DNA of 58,309 nt. Source: Tritrichomonas foetus (lineage: Eukaryota; Parabasalia; Tritrichomonadida; Tritrichomonadidae). Both the position numbers and the translations under genes were made by a program. The stretch is taken from assembly GCA_001839685.1 (NCBI GenBank), contig MLAK01000826.1, forward strand, positions 1-58,309, written 5' to 3'. The notes under the pieces are model-generated. The model was given only the letters and a program-made list of their open reading frames with translations. It was not told the origin of the DNA and did no database searches. This document shows, one piece after another, positions 39,317-49,262 of the stretch (position 1 is its first letter; every line of letters starts with the position of its first letter).

Positions 39317-39324
39317 AAAAGTGA
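39317..39324 (-). promoter_or_regulatory. Candidate Inr deciding the UBL/UBA start
   Basis: Reads TCACTTTT on the minus strand with the +1 A 9 nt before the ATG at 39313 and downstream of the alternative ATG at 39370. If used, the shorter protein is made. Confidence 0.4.
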
Positions 39325-39370
39325 AGAAATTTTTAGAGAAAAGTGGCATCATTTGAGTAAAAATTTTCAT

Positions 39371-39754
39371 TTGTCAAATTTTGAGAATTGTGATGTGAAT
39401 TTGAGAAACAAAATATGGAATTTCCTTCAGAATCTGTCACAAATAATTCATGAAAAAGTGAAATAGTTAATTCATAAAAGGATTTCATTGGAAAATAATG
39501 ACAACTTGGGTTAGTCCAAAATTAGTCCTTTCTTAATCCGTAGACATAAGTAAAGCATCTTGTCTTATTTTGATTCATATTTTTGAATGTGGTTATTTTG
39601 AGGTGTTTTTTTGTAAAATATTAATCTTTTTGGATGATTCTTTGGTCGTTAAAAAAAATATGCTTCGAAAGCACAAAGTATCATTCTTAATCCAATTATA
39701 AATAACTCTTAAAAATGATGAGATAAATTTTTGTATAAATTTTACAAAACAAAA
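39371..39754. other. Intergenic, nothing recognised
   Basis: Spacer between minus-strand genes. A second CACTTTTTC motif (minus strand) lies near 39453-39461. No ORF. Confidence 0.4.
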
Positions 39755-41965
39755 TTAGGCATTTTGGGTCTGTTGCTGCAAATAAGCTTTAACAGATGTT
39801 TCATTATCAAGTTTTTCAAGAATTTCTACTAGCGGGTCTGTTTTAAGATAATCTTTATTGAAACATTCGGTGATTGCGTCAGAAACCAAACTATTTCTAT
39901 ACATGAGAATATTGGTATCGATTTTTGGTGGATATAAGTAAATAGATTCACTTTTGATTCTTCTTTGGAAAATTGAATTTGTTCTCTTTCTCTTTTTGAT
40001 TCCAATTGAATTTGTTAATTCATCATTGATAATGAATTTTCCTTGAAATTGATTCCTTAAATTCATGAAATCATTTTGGACAGCTTGTCTTGAATTCGCT
40101 GCAATTTTTTGCAAACATGCGGAAATGTCATTTTTAGGCCAATCACAATAACTCATTTTTGAATTTATTATTTTATTCAATATCTTAATTAAAATGTCAT
40201 GATCAGATGGTAAATTATTATCAAATCTTAGTTCCTCTAAGCAAAGTCCTGCTAATACACCAATTATTTCTAAACCTTCATTGCCAATACCTTGACCAGA
40301 CACATCAAGCATTTTAATTGTTTTTTCTGCAAGTAAATCATTCAAAATTGAAATCAATTCGGAACCTAAAGATTTTTCACCACCGCGAATTTCCAGTTTT
40401 CGAATTGGTTTACTTTTTATCAATTCTGATAAATATTGAAGTGAATTATTTGAATCATCAGTACTGATTGCATTAGATATTCCTAATTCTGAGAATTTTG
40501 GCTGTCTAATTAAAAAGCGAACAAATTTTTCAAATTGTTGTGAATTCATCATATTGTCACACCAGGAAATCATTACTAAATTTGGAATTATGAAGCATTC
40601 TGATAAACCATTGTAAAATTCAGTCCATTCCGATGAAATGATTGATAATTGATTTAGAATGATTCGTGATGGTGAATTAGTTGCTCCAGATAAGCAAGAA
40701 AAGAAAGACAACAAAGATTTTGAATTAAATGTACATTGTGAAAGATTAATTTCTTCAATTTGATAAAATTCTGTGATTTGTTCAATTGGATTCAAAAAAG
40801 TATTTTTTGTGAAATTCAATTTAGCAATTGACTCTGCACGCTTAACTATAACTGGCAAGAGAGCATTTACATTATAAGAACCATCAATCAATGAGAAATC
40901 TCGAATATTTTTGTGTTGTTGGAAAAATTGTGATCCAAATACTTGTTTCAATGGAGCTTCAAGTTGGTCACTGCTCGTGATTTCACTGAAATATAATTCT
41001 GATATTACCCTAAAACAATTCATAGTCATTAAATATTTGAATATTTCAAAAAGTGATGCTTTATTTAAATTACAATGAACAAAATTAAGACTTTGAATAT
41101 CAGCTGGATAATCTTTAAAAGAATAAAAATACATAAAAAAGTTTTTTGTTGATAATTGGCAATCCAAGAATGTATAAGTATTAGCTGAAAACAGGGTTCT
41201 TTCTTTCCATATGTTGAAATATGGTGTTAAATTTCCAGAAAATGAAATTGATTGCATAACAATATTATGAATCGATGAATTATATTGAATAATGGGAATA
41301 AAATAAGGCACAAATAAAGTAAAATTAAGTCCTTTCAAAATTAATGTATCAATATTTGTATCAAATGCAATAGCCTTGGCAACAGGCCCGAATAAATTTG
41401 ATGTTAACATTTCAGGTGTAATTGTAGCAGTTTTAGTGAACTTTTTCAAGCCTTCATAAGTATCGTTCATTTGTTCAGGAATTAAATCTTTTGATGGTAT
41501 TTCCACACACAAACTCAAAAATCTTTCAGCAAGGATCGAATCAAATTTAAAATTATATTTGGATGCTTCAATTTCTATTGAAATTTCATCATCGAACATT
41601 TTTTTAAGAGTTCGCGGTTTATCACCAAATAAAATTGACCTAATTGCAAGGACCATTGCAGCAATTTGAACGTGATTTTGATGATAAAGGCTCATTGAAA
41701 TTTTGGGCATATAAAATCCCATCTTTTGTGAGTCTGCCGTGACAAGTATTAATGCACTGTAAGGAATAATTCTCGATATTGCCAAACCTTTCGGAAACGC
41801 TGTTTTCTTGAATAGGAACATGCCTGATGCTGCGATAACAAGAAGACGTTGCTGCATTACTTTATGCGTACTCTTTTTCATTACATAATCTGACCATAAA
41901 ATTCGAGTTTGTGTAAGTTGAAAAATCGGATGGGTTGGAGCGATTTGTTCTTTCACGTTTTGCAT
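39755..41965 (-). CDS. CARMIL-like leucine-rich repeat protein
   Basis: This 736-aa protein starts at the ATG at 41963-41965. Residues about 25-115 look like a PH-like fold (RLLVIAASGMFLFKK; ISRIIPYSALILVTADSQ). Residues about 190-630 are irregular RI-type LRRs, with units such as IDTLILKGLNFT, IQSLNFVHCNLNKASLFEI, IEEINLSQCTFNSKSLLSFF, and IKMLDVSGQGIGNEGLEII near 540. The C-terminal about 100 residues are basic, then helical. A PH-like module before an RI-type LRR horseshoe is the CARMIL layout. CARMILs regulate actin capping protein at membranes. I see no clear CPI motif at the C-terminus, so function may differ. This type is common in trichomonads. Confidence 0.7.
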   Translation of the reverse strand: MQNVKEQIAPTHPIFQLTQTRILWSDYVMKKSTHKVMQQRLLVIAASGMFLFKKTAFPKGLAISRIIPYSALILVTADSQKMGFYMPKISMSLYHQNHVQIAAMVLAIRSILFGDKPRTLKKMFDDEISIEIEASKYNFKFDSILAERFLSLCVEIPSKDLIPEQMNDTYEGLKKFTKTATITPEMLTSNLFGPVAKAIAFDTNIDTLILKGLNFTLFVPYFIPIIQYNSSIHNIVMQSISFSGNLTPYFNIWKERTLFSANTYTFLDCQLSTKNFFMYFYSFKDYPADIQSLNFVHCNLNKASLFEIFKYLMTMNCFRVISELYFSEITSSDQLEAPLKQVFGSQFFQQHKNIRDFSLIDGSYNVNALLPVIVKRAESIAKLNFTKNTFLNPIEQITEFYQIEEINLSQCTFNSKSLLSFFSCLSGATNSPSRIILNQLSIISSEWTEFYNGLSECFIIPNLVMISWCDNMMNSQQFEKFVRFLIRQPKFSELGISNAISTDDSNNSLQYLSELIKSKPIRKLEIRGGEKSLGSELISILNDLLAEKTIKMLDVSGQGIGNEGLEIIGVLAGLCLEELRFDNNLPSDHDILIKILNKIINSKMSYCDWPKNDISACLQKIAANSRQAVQNDFMNLRNQFQGKFIINDELTNSIGIKKRKRTNSIFQRRIKSESIYLYPPKIDTNILMYRNSLVSDAITECFNKDYLKTDPLVEILEKLDNETSVKAYLQQQTQNA

Positions 41966-42592
41966 TTGATGAAATCGTCGTTTGAAATCCTATCAAAATT
42001 TCAAATGTTTATTTGTGTTCCTGAATTTTCTTTTGAAATTGAATTAATTATTTCAATAAGCGAAACCGTATGAAGTATACGAAATTGTATTATTATCCAG
42101 ATGGTCATTCAATTTTAATCGGGCTCTATTGAAATATATTGAAAAGTGACCTTGTGGTTGTTTTTCCATGTTCTTTCTTCTTCTCACTTTAGCTAACAGA
42201 TAATGTTATTTGCTTGTTGCATACTTTACTGTTTGAGGTCAATCTTTTTCGAGAAGCGGGTGATTCAATACACTCATTTTATTGTGAATTCATGAATAAA
42301 TTGTGATTAAATCAACTACCATTATATGCAAACTCAGATTAATGTTAGTAAACCAACAAAATTAGCATTGGATTATTCCGTTTTCTGATTGGGATTTGGC
42401 TTTTCTTCGAATCATGATATTTTCTGAAATAAAATGATATAATTTTATAATATAGCATGTAAAATAACATATTTTCATGTTATGTGATTAATTAATGATG
42501 CATATAAGATAATTGTCAATTCTTGTAAATGATCAGATTTTAAGAATGATGAAAAAAAGAAGATATAACACCAAATTATGAAAGAATTTATT
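41966..42592. other. Intergenic, nothing recognised
   Basis: AT-rich spacer between minus-strand genes. No ORF, repeat or structured element noted. Confidence 0.45.
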
Positions 42593-43252
42593 TTAAAACA
42601 AATCATTGAAATTTGACGCATCAAATAATAAATCTGAAGTGTCTCTTGAAAACGGCATGTAGGTCCTCCTTATTCCAGGCTTCATATTTTTTCCTCTTCC
42701 AACAAGCAGTTTAAGTCGAGCTTTTGGAGGTTGTTGATTCATTCTTCTTGCTTTTTCAATTTTTAGCTGTCTTAATCTGAGAATTAGCAGAATTTTCTTC
42801 ATTTTCGCAGCATCACTGATATAATCCATATTCATAATAAATGGAATATCAATATCTTTAGCCTTTTCATCAGTCAGACCAAAAGCAGCATTATTTTGAA
42901 GCCTCGTTTCATTTCTTTGTTCCTTTGTTATCATTTCATTTTTATTTACCAATTTCTTCTTATAAATCAGTTTATCGTTTTCAAATCCTTTATGACACAT
43001 TGGCTTATAAATTTTCCCTATTTCATATGGATCATGACGAATACCAATCCATTCACTGATGGATTGCTGTTTAGTGGCCTGTATCCATGTTGATCTCCAA
43101 TTTGCTTTGGTTCTCCAAGGCATCAAACAATACATCAAATTCCACCTTGTTCCATACTTCATACAAATTCTCCGAAATGTTTCTTTTTCGATATTCAATG
43201 CTTTGTTACTATAGAATGTCACAAGAATACCGTCATCATCACTTTCGATCAT
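42593..43252 (-). CDS. Hypothetical protein with Myb/SANT-like N-terminal segment
   Basis: This 219-aa protein starts at the ATG at 43250-43252. Residues about 20-75 read like a divergent Myb/SANT helix bundle with spaced tryptophans (ETFRRICMKYGTRWNLM; PWRTKANWRSTW; ISEW). The middle (about 85-160) is charged and helical. The C-terminal 60 residues are strongly basic (RMNQQPPKARLKLLVGRGKN), compatible with nucleic-acid binding. Transcription or chromatin work is plausible, but the helix pattern is weak and no family is certain. Confidence 0.6.
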   Translation of the reverse strand: MIESDDDGILVTFYSNKALNIEKETFRRICMKYGTRWNLMYCLMPWRTKANWRSTWIQATKQQSISEWIGIRHDPYEIGKIYKPMCHKGFENDKLIYKKKLVNKNEMITKEQRNETRLQNNAAFGLTDEKAKDIDIPFIMNMDYISDAAKMKKILLILRLRQLKIEKARRMNQQPPKARLKLLVGRGKNMKPGIRRTYMPFSRDTSDLLFDASNFNDLF

Positions 43253-43565
43253 TCTTCACTTTATAATATATTCATCGTCAATCAAATTTTTATAAAGCAC
43301 AGAATAATTGAGAATATTCAAATAAAAATAAAAAAGACATGTTCCCACAATTTTAACCCATATTTCCGAAAGCTTTTAAAAATTGGTTTTTTTCAATTTA
43401 CAGAAAAATTTATTGAATACTATGTTTTTAGTGTATCAATTTGTGAGACATCTTTGTAGATGCTAATCATTTTTAGTTGTTTAATCTTATCCTTACATGT
43501 ATCTCTTGTATCAATAGAATAAACGTGTGATTATATAAAGATATATCGTTAATCATGATTTATAT
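43253..43565. other. Intergenic, nothing recognised
   Basis: AT-rich sequence upstream of the SANT-like gene, bordering the duplicated segment. No ORF or RNA gene. Confidence 0.4.
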
Positions 43566-44242
43566 TTTATCAAATTTATCAAATAATCATACACATTTTC
43601 ATACGGACCATATTATGGTCAAATTTCATGAAGTTTTTGTTTATTTAATAAAAAGTATTCATGGAATCTGTGAATATTGATATAATTTTCCAAAAATAGA
43701 CATGAATTATTTGATAGCCATGAATTATTTGATAGCTTTACATTCTCACTAAAGATTCATTTTTTGATCAAAAAAAACCTGAACGATAATATTGAATTCG
43801 AATCAGAAAAATTCTGTTGGTTATAAGAGATTTTTCTCAAATTAAGTCATCCAAATTTAGAAACGAATCAATAAAGAGAAAAAAGAAGAAGATTTTGTAT
43901 CAATCAAATTGAAACTTTATTCACATTTGCAAACTCAGCTGTTTGCGACGGCTTTCTTCTTCTTAATAACCAAGAAATAAACGCAAAGACCAACAACGAT
44001 AGCAACAACAACAACAACAGCAACAACAATACCAATAGTGGCGCCTGTACTTAAGCCACCACCACCTGCTGTCTTTGGTTCATAAGGTACAACTGCCTTC
44101 TTTTCAATGGTTAAACCTTGAATATCGGCTGGAACTTCGACTAAATCTGGATTTTCAGCTTCGATGACTAATTTTGAACCAGTGGCTTNACTCCAATCGC
44201 CTGANTGAGTCACTTTGATTTTTTGATCTTCCAAAAGCTTGG
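43566..44242. repeat. Segmental duplication, copy 1
   Basis: The 3' third of the surface protein gene and about 370 bp of its 3' flank are repeated in the same orientation at about 57350-58309. Coding parts are nearly identical. The flank is similar apart from an A-run expansion and an insertion of about 280 bp in copy 2. Copy 1 has an 18-bp perfect tandem duplication (43701-43718 and 43719-43736) at the indel point. The outer boundary is approximate. Confidence 0.85.
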
Positions 44243-45314
44243 AATAGATTCCAGTTGGAATATCAAGATTTTGAATGGAAATATTGAAGTCAACATCAAA
44301 CTTTTTGAATGAAGAATCAGCTTGAAGTTCGATTTCAACAAACGCCATAATTACTCCGATTTGAAGTTTAGCTGAGGAATATTTGATTTGTGGACCGATT
44401 GGATAACAAGTACTGGAACCAGGGTTTTTGACCAATGGTTGAGCATATGTATTGGTATACTTTACACTACATCCTTGATTTGAATTAAGAGCGCCAGCCA
44501 AAAAATACCTTTTAACTGGTAAAAGTGAAGGGTCGATTTGGTTATCAGTGCTACAAATGACATATTCGGAATTAATACCTTTTCCGCCAGTAATACGTGA
44601 TCCATATGAAAGGTATACATTTGGTGTAAGTGATTCACCAACAATCTGCACAGTTGTATCTATTATAGATAAAAATGATGTTTCGCCGCAATTTCCTTTT
44701 AAGTATTCATGAATTTCTTCAGCCTTTCCATTCTTAGCTTGGTGTTTGATAATTTTATGATGGATTTTCTCAGAAAGGGCTGCTGTGAATAATGTAAAGG
44801 TGCGATCGTTTGCTGTAACGCTTTTCTTGAATTTCATTTCTGCCATTGTTTTTGCAACAGTCTTCAAAAGCTTTTTCGCTGTGAGTCCGTTTGTGCTTAC
44901 TTCATAATTCATTAAGGTGACTCTCATGCTACTTTTGAGGTGTGTTAAGTCAATTGGAGCCGTTTTTGTTGATCTAGAAACAGCAAACACCATAACGTAA
45001 TCAGAATCAGTAGAAATATCGCTTAAATCAGAGTATGATTTGGCGACAATTACTGATTGAACAGATTCATAAATCTTTATCATATATTCTAAATATTTAT
45101 ATTCTTGGGAATTTTTGTCAAGTTGTTTCAAGTATTCCCTAGCTTCTTTGATGGCTTGGCTTAATTGATCTTTGTTAACTTGCTCACCAGATGCTGCTAA
45201 GAGCCCTTGAGGATCGTAGAAAAACATTGACATAGCTGGGATTGGGGCATTCAAATCAAATTCAAGATCCTCAGCTTTGGTTAACGCCAACAGTAAGAAA
45301 AAGCCTGCAAACAT
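43935..45314 (-). CDS. Type I membrane surface protein (duplicated family)
   Basis: This 459-aa protein uses the ATG at 45312-45314, which places a signal peptide (MFAGFFLLLALTKA) at the N-terminus; the in-frame TTG upstream is not plausible. A mostly beta/alpha ectodomain of unknown fold with few Cys spans about 20-410. A Gly-rich spacer (TAGGGGLSTGA) and one strong membrane helix (about 421-447: IGIVVAVVVVVAIVVGLCVY) follow, ending in a short basic tail (KKKKAVANS). The topology is a cell-surface receptor or adhesin with a tiny cytoplasmic tail, as in many trichomonad surface proteins. Two ambiguous bases (44189, 44205) each hide one residue. Function unknown. A near-identical partial copy sits at the window's right end. 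Confidence 0.85.
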   Translation of the reverse strand: MFAGFFLLLALTKAEDLEFDLNAPIPAMSMFFYDPQGLLAASGEQVNKDQLSQAIKEAREYLKQLDKNSQEYKYLEYMIKIYESVQSVIVAKSYSDLSDISTDSDYVMVFAVSRSTKTAPIDLTHLKSSMRVTLMNYEVSTNGLTAKKLLKTVAKTMAEMKFKKSVTANDRTFTLFTAALSEKIHHKIIKHQAKNGKAEEIHEYLKGNCGETSFLSIIDTTVQIVGESLTPNVYLSYGSRITGGKGINSEYVICSTDNQIDPSLLPVKRYFLAGALNSNQGCSVKYTNTYAQPLVKNPGSSTCYPIGPQIKYSSAKLQIGVIMAFVEIELQADSSFKKFDVDFNISIQNLDIPTGIYSKLLEDQKIKVTXSGDWSXATGSKLVIEAENPDLVEVPADIQGLTIEKKAVVPYEPKTAGGGGLSTGATIGIVVAVVVVVAIVVGLCVYFLVIKKKKAVANS

Positions 45315-45338
45315 TATTTTGCACAAACTTTGCAAAAA

Positions 45339-45346
45339 TGAAGTGA
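45339..45346 (-). promoter_or_regulatory. Candidate Inr of the surface protein gene
   Basis: Reads TCACTTCA on the minus strand with the +1 A 30 nt before the chosen ATG. If used, transcripts exclude the upstream TTG. Confidence 0.35.
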
Positions 45347-45966
45347 TAGCAAAAAAGATAAACTGATATAATTTCAATGAAATAATTCAAATTTCACATC
45401 CTCAATAAGTCACTTTTTGAGTTTCTATTGTCAAAAATTGAAACGAGCTTCAACACAAAAATTCCCTTTAGAATTGAATTTTGCGTATATCAAAATAGTA
45501 ATCTGGTTAAATGAAATGAATAAAGTATCCTCTTTATGATCAAAATCACACATATATCACCTGAAAATTTTTATCAAAAATTGAAGAGAAAGAATAGAAA
45601 TTGGGAGAAAACCGTTATATTTTCAAAAATAGCAAAAATCATTTGAAAAGAAAATCAAACAGAATCCTTTCAAACATCTTTACTGATCCACTTTTCCAAA
45701 GTGGAAAATTTGTAGATTCAATTTTGAATTCCATTGGTTACCTGCTTTCTGAAATTTTTGAAGTTGTATGCAAAAAGTTGATTAATTTTAAATTGAAATT
45801 TTCAATTAAATTTTGAAGGGCAAACTACTGGGCAAATAAAAATTTGGATTTTTATTCGTCCAAATTAGGATCTTCATTCGTCCAAAAATTTTTGACAGAT
45901 TTTTTTGTACTTGAGGTAACGTACCTGATGTTATCCGGAATCGAATGGCATAATTTTTCGCTTTTG
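45347..45966. other. Intergenic before the transposon
   Basis: AT-rich. A 71-codon plus-strand frame near 45600 has only a TTG start and no recognised similarity. On the minus strand, 45806-45970 is open and reads from the transposon end into the flank (AKNYAIRFRITSGTLPQVQK). It could be the distal part of the gene interrupted by the transposon. Confidence 0.3.
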
Positions 45967-45970
45967 TTAA
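45967..45970. other. TTAA target-site duplication (left)
   Basis: TTAA immediately outside the left terminal inverted repeat, matched by TTAA at 49277-49280 outside the right repeat. Confidence 0.85.
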
Positions 45971-45984
45971 GGGGCAACTGACAT
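45971..45984 (+). repeat. Left terminal inverted repeat of transposon
   Basis: GGGGCAACTGACAT, the perfect reverse complement of 49263-49276. Confidence 0.93.
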
Positions 45985-46032
45985 CACATCGAGCTATATC
46001 AAAATTTTGAAGCAGCTCTATGAATGATTTAG

Positions 46033-46066
46033 AAAAAGTTATGTTACTAGAATTATTGAAAAAGTT
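46033..46066 (+). repeat. Subterminal direct repeat, copy 1
   Basis: A 34-bp unit beginning AAAAAGTTATGTTACTAG, repeated exactly at 46078-46111 (period 45). Located about 60 bp inside the left end; a possible transposase-binding site. Confidence 0.9.
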
Positions 46067-46077
46067 ATTCGTCACTT

Positions 46078-46111
46078 AAAAAGTTATGTTACTAGAATTA
46101 TTGAAAAAGTT
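46078..46111 (+). repeat. Subterminal direct repeat, copy 2
   Basis: Exact second copy of the 34-bp unit at 46033-46066. Confidence 0.9.
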
Positions 46112-46295
46112 TCTTTCACAATTTTATCAACTTTTTCATTGAAATATTTTCAATAATCCCTGAAATTATATTATTCAATTTTTTTACTAAAAATCCGCCA
46201 TTTTCAAAATGGATAAAGTGTTTGTTCCAGCGAATAAACTAACTTTTTTCTATCCCTATATATTTTGCTATCACCATTCACTACAGGGAAGCAAA

Positions 46296-48181
46296 ATGCG
46301 AAGAACTGCAATTGAGTAGGCTTTGAAAATCTGCAATATTCCTATTACAACCTATAATATCAATCAAATGCGCTTGTTTTTTCACAAAAACTGTCATCTG
46401 ATTCAAACAAAGAATTATGTAGATTCAAAAGCTCCAAATTTCCCGGAGAAACAAACTTTTCATGAATGCAATAATAAATTTCACTTATTGTCGTTTTCTC
46501 ATACAGAGATAATTAATGTACCGGCAATTAGTGAATATATAGATGTTCAAAACTATATTGATTCAATGAATAAAACGGAAATTATCAGTTTGCTCCAAAG
46601 CAACCCAAATTTTGATCAATTTCAATGCAGAATTGAAAATGAGTTATTAAAAAAGGAACATAACCGTTTGAAACAAAAGATCTCGTCATTGACATATGAA
46701 AACACTCAGTTAAAACAAAAAATAACCGAATTAAATAGTTCTTTTTGCGAATTATCTAATAAATTCAGTGAAATAAAAGCCAAATCCGAAAAAAAAATCT
46801 TTTACATAAAATATGTAATGAAAAAGTTGATCCTCTTCAATTTACGCTCAGTTGCCTGACAGAAGGTTTATCATTTAGTCAAGCTGAACGATTTCTGGCT
46901 AAATTAAATATAGCCACAATCTCAGAAAAGCATTATTTACGTTTAACTAAAAAAGTGGATGAGATATTAAATGATTTAACAAATGAATCATTGAGAAATG
47001 CTCGCTCTATGATGAATGAAAAGTCAAGCATTTCATTTGATTCTGCTTGGTCTCACCCAAGAAATGCACATGAATGCTTTGGTGCTTTCATAGATTTAGC
47101 AACACAAAAGATAATTGACTATTATGTAGTGTCATTAAAAAGCCATTGGTCTATTGGAAATTGCGAAGGATTTCCCCAGTCACTTGAATCAGAAATTTTA
47201 AATAAATTAAGTTCTAAATGGTGTTCATTATCAAAAATAGATAGTATCACAATGGATAACGATAACAATGTAGGTGGAATATTTACTAAGTTGAACTGGA
47301 AAATTATTCAATTTATAGATGTAAATCACGCATATAAGCAATTTAAAAACCGTTTTCTTAAATTTAATTTCGACAATAAAAATATATTTTCAGATATAAT
47401 CAAGTCTTTTTTAAAATTCGTTAAAGTCCTGATGCTTGACAGAGATTTACCTCTGATAACAAAAAAAGAACAATTTTTTAATATTACAGAACATTTTTCG
47501 AATAACCATCAGAAATGTTTGCATGAGAATTTAATTGATTTTAAAATTCCAGCTTTTGCGAAAAATATTAATTTAAAAAATAGACTTGATACGTTTCTTG
47601 ATGATAATGTTATTATCTTTGAAAAAACAGAACCCCATAAGAATACTCAATGTAATGAAAGTTTACATTCACTCAAAATCAAACTGGCTCCCAAAAATAA
47701 ATCTTGGAAAATGACTTTTTCAACCAGAATGAAAATTACGGTTTTACTTTGGAATGAGGGGCACAAGTTTTATTACCAGCTCATGAACAATTTTAATATC
47801 GCAGAATTAAATGATCATAATAAACAAATTATCGATAAATATATACTGCGAAAAACCCTAAACAAAGAAAAGCAACAAACAGAAAAATATATACAACAAA
47901 AAAACAAAACTAGAAATCTTAGGAGACAATCAGGGAGGAAAGAAGGTGATTACAAATTAAAGAAAGTTTTCACTCCAATAAATATAGAATTTCGGGAAAC
48001 TGATGTCCTTCATTCAGATTTCAAAGAAGAAGAAGAAACAAACGATTTAGATTTTCGTGAAACCAACTTCAATTCACCTGAAGAAGATTCTTTTTTTAAG
48101 GACATCAATGCAGATGATTGGTTTTCTATNGAACTAAGCTATTATTATTCAATAAAGAAGACGATTTGTTATTATTTTTGA
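46296..48181 (+). pseudogene. DDE transposase (Kolobok-like), interrupted frame
   Basis: The frame opens at the ATG at 46296 but meets TAG at 46317-46319 after seven codons, then stays open to 46859; the next in-frame ATG is 46368. A coiled coil lies near 46640-46790. At the A9 run (46789-46797) a -1 shift joins this frame to the next, which stays open from there to 48181; the 53 codons before 46955 are clearly coding (TEGLSFSQAERFLAKLNIAT). Core motifs follow: ISFDSAW (candidate Asp at 47039-47041), ITMDNDNN, FIDVNHAYKQF and TQCNESLHSL (candidate Glu), then a basic tail. The role would be cut-and-paste transposition at TTAA. Whether the shift is programmed, mutational or an assembly error is open. 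Confidence 0.8.
46789..46797 (+). other. A9 run with A-AAA-AAA slippery heptamer
   Basis: Read in the upstream frame this is G-AA A AAA AAA, so 46790-46796 forms a canonical -1 slippery heptamer. A -1 shift here enters exactly the downstream transposase frame. Confidence 0.6.
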
Positions 48182-48828
48182 AAAAATGTACAAAAGACAT
48201 CGTTAACAAAAGAGATATTGATTATATAATAAATTATTATATTAATAATTCTACACAAACAATCAAGTACAATGAAAAAGGAGATACCTCTGCGTTTTTA
48301 CTATTTTTATTGAACGACTTAGAAGAAAAATATAATATGATAGCAAATATGACTGGATTTATTGCTAAATCCATTTTATGCTCACAATGTGGCGCTCGAA
48401 ATGAAGTGTTGGAAAATAACCTACTTTACTCAATTTCATGCTCTGAATTACAAAATATTGAAGATTGTTGTAAAAATGAACCTATAAATGATAGTATTTG
48501 TCAGTTCTGTAGAAATACTCCTTTAATGATGACTCAAATTGTGTCCATCAACATTCTCTTAATTATTCATTTAACTGATTCGAATTATGAACAAATTTTT
48601 CACATCAAAGAAACACTTCATATAAATCAAAAATTATATTCAATGAAATCGATAGTTTATTTCCGAGATTTACCAGATTCTGGGCATTATTTCGATGTAG
48701 TACGCCAAAATAATAAGTGGTTCTTGATTTCAGATTCATTTATCAATCAAATAAAAAGTCCTTTTGAGATTGACAAAAAATCACGGCCAGAAATTTTATT
48801 ATATGAGCAAATTATGCAGGATCTGTAA
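48118..48828 (+). CDS. USP-like (peptidase C19) domain encoded by the transposon
   Basis: A 236-codon frame overlapping the transposase end, offset by one base at the ambiguous N (48130). One added base there would fuse it to the transposase, so it is probably the C-terminal domain of one long protein rather than a separate start. USP landmarks in order: GDTSAFLLFLLNDLEE matches the QQDAxEFLxxLLDxLEE box; two CxxC pairs (CSQC and CQFC) match the zinc ribbon of the fingers; INILLIIHL matches the strand before the palm; YSMKSIVYFRD...SGHYFDVVRQNNKWFLISDS matches the catalytic His box (GHY). The N-terminal Cys box (GNTCxxNS) is not visible, so it may be inactive or truncated at the ambiguous site. 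It could bind ubiquitin and protect the transposase. Confidence 0.75.
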   Translation: MVFYXTKLLLFNKEDDLLLFLKKCTKDIVNKRDIDYIINYYINNSTQTIKYNEKGDTSAFLLFLLNDLEEKYNMIANMTGFIAKSILCSQCGARNEVLENNLLYSISCSELQNIEDCCKNEPINDSICQFCRNTPLMMTQIVSINILLIIHLTDSNYEQIFHIKETLHINQKLYSMKSIVYFRDLPDSGHYFDVVRQNNKWFLISDSFINQIKSPFEIDKKSRPEILLYEQIMQDL

Positions 48829-49262
48829 GAGATTATAAAAACAGGAGGGGAAAAATAAACAATTAAGTAACTATTTTTTTATAATATATAAATATTTTAT
48901 CGATTTTATTACTTTTAAAATAAGTTAAAATTCCCACGCTATATGCATGTTTATCTAAAACTGTATCGCCAAAACTTGATCACAAAATCATATGAAATTG
49001 CACCATTTTTTCTTGCGCAAAAGTCTTCATTATTCGATATATATATATTATTGCATACCAATTAAAGAATAAAAGAAAGCATTACTAATCTTCTGATAAA
49101 GAGAATTTTTTTCGATTAATATGATCATTTGAATGCACACAGAAAAAAAATTGAAAGAACTATTTTTTATGCATTCAATTCTTTTCTGATAAATCCTGTC
49201 AAATCACGATTGAGAGATCACATAGAAACAATCACTTCATTTTTTTCATTCGGTCACTTCAT
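48829..49262 (+). other. Right subterminal region of transposon
   Basis: AT-rich non-coding part of the element between the last stop and the right repeat. Contains a TA run near 49040. No repeat like the left 34-bp unit was seen. Confidence 0.5.

Noticed and set aside
45601..45816. 71-codon plus-strand frame
   Set aside because: TTG start, AT-driven composition, no recognised motif.
48118..48828. USP-like frame as an independent host gene
   Set aside because: It lies wholly inside the TIRs and starts at the ambiguous base where the transposase frame is lost, so it belongs to the element.
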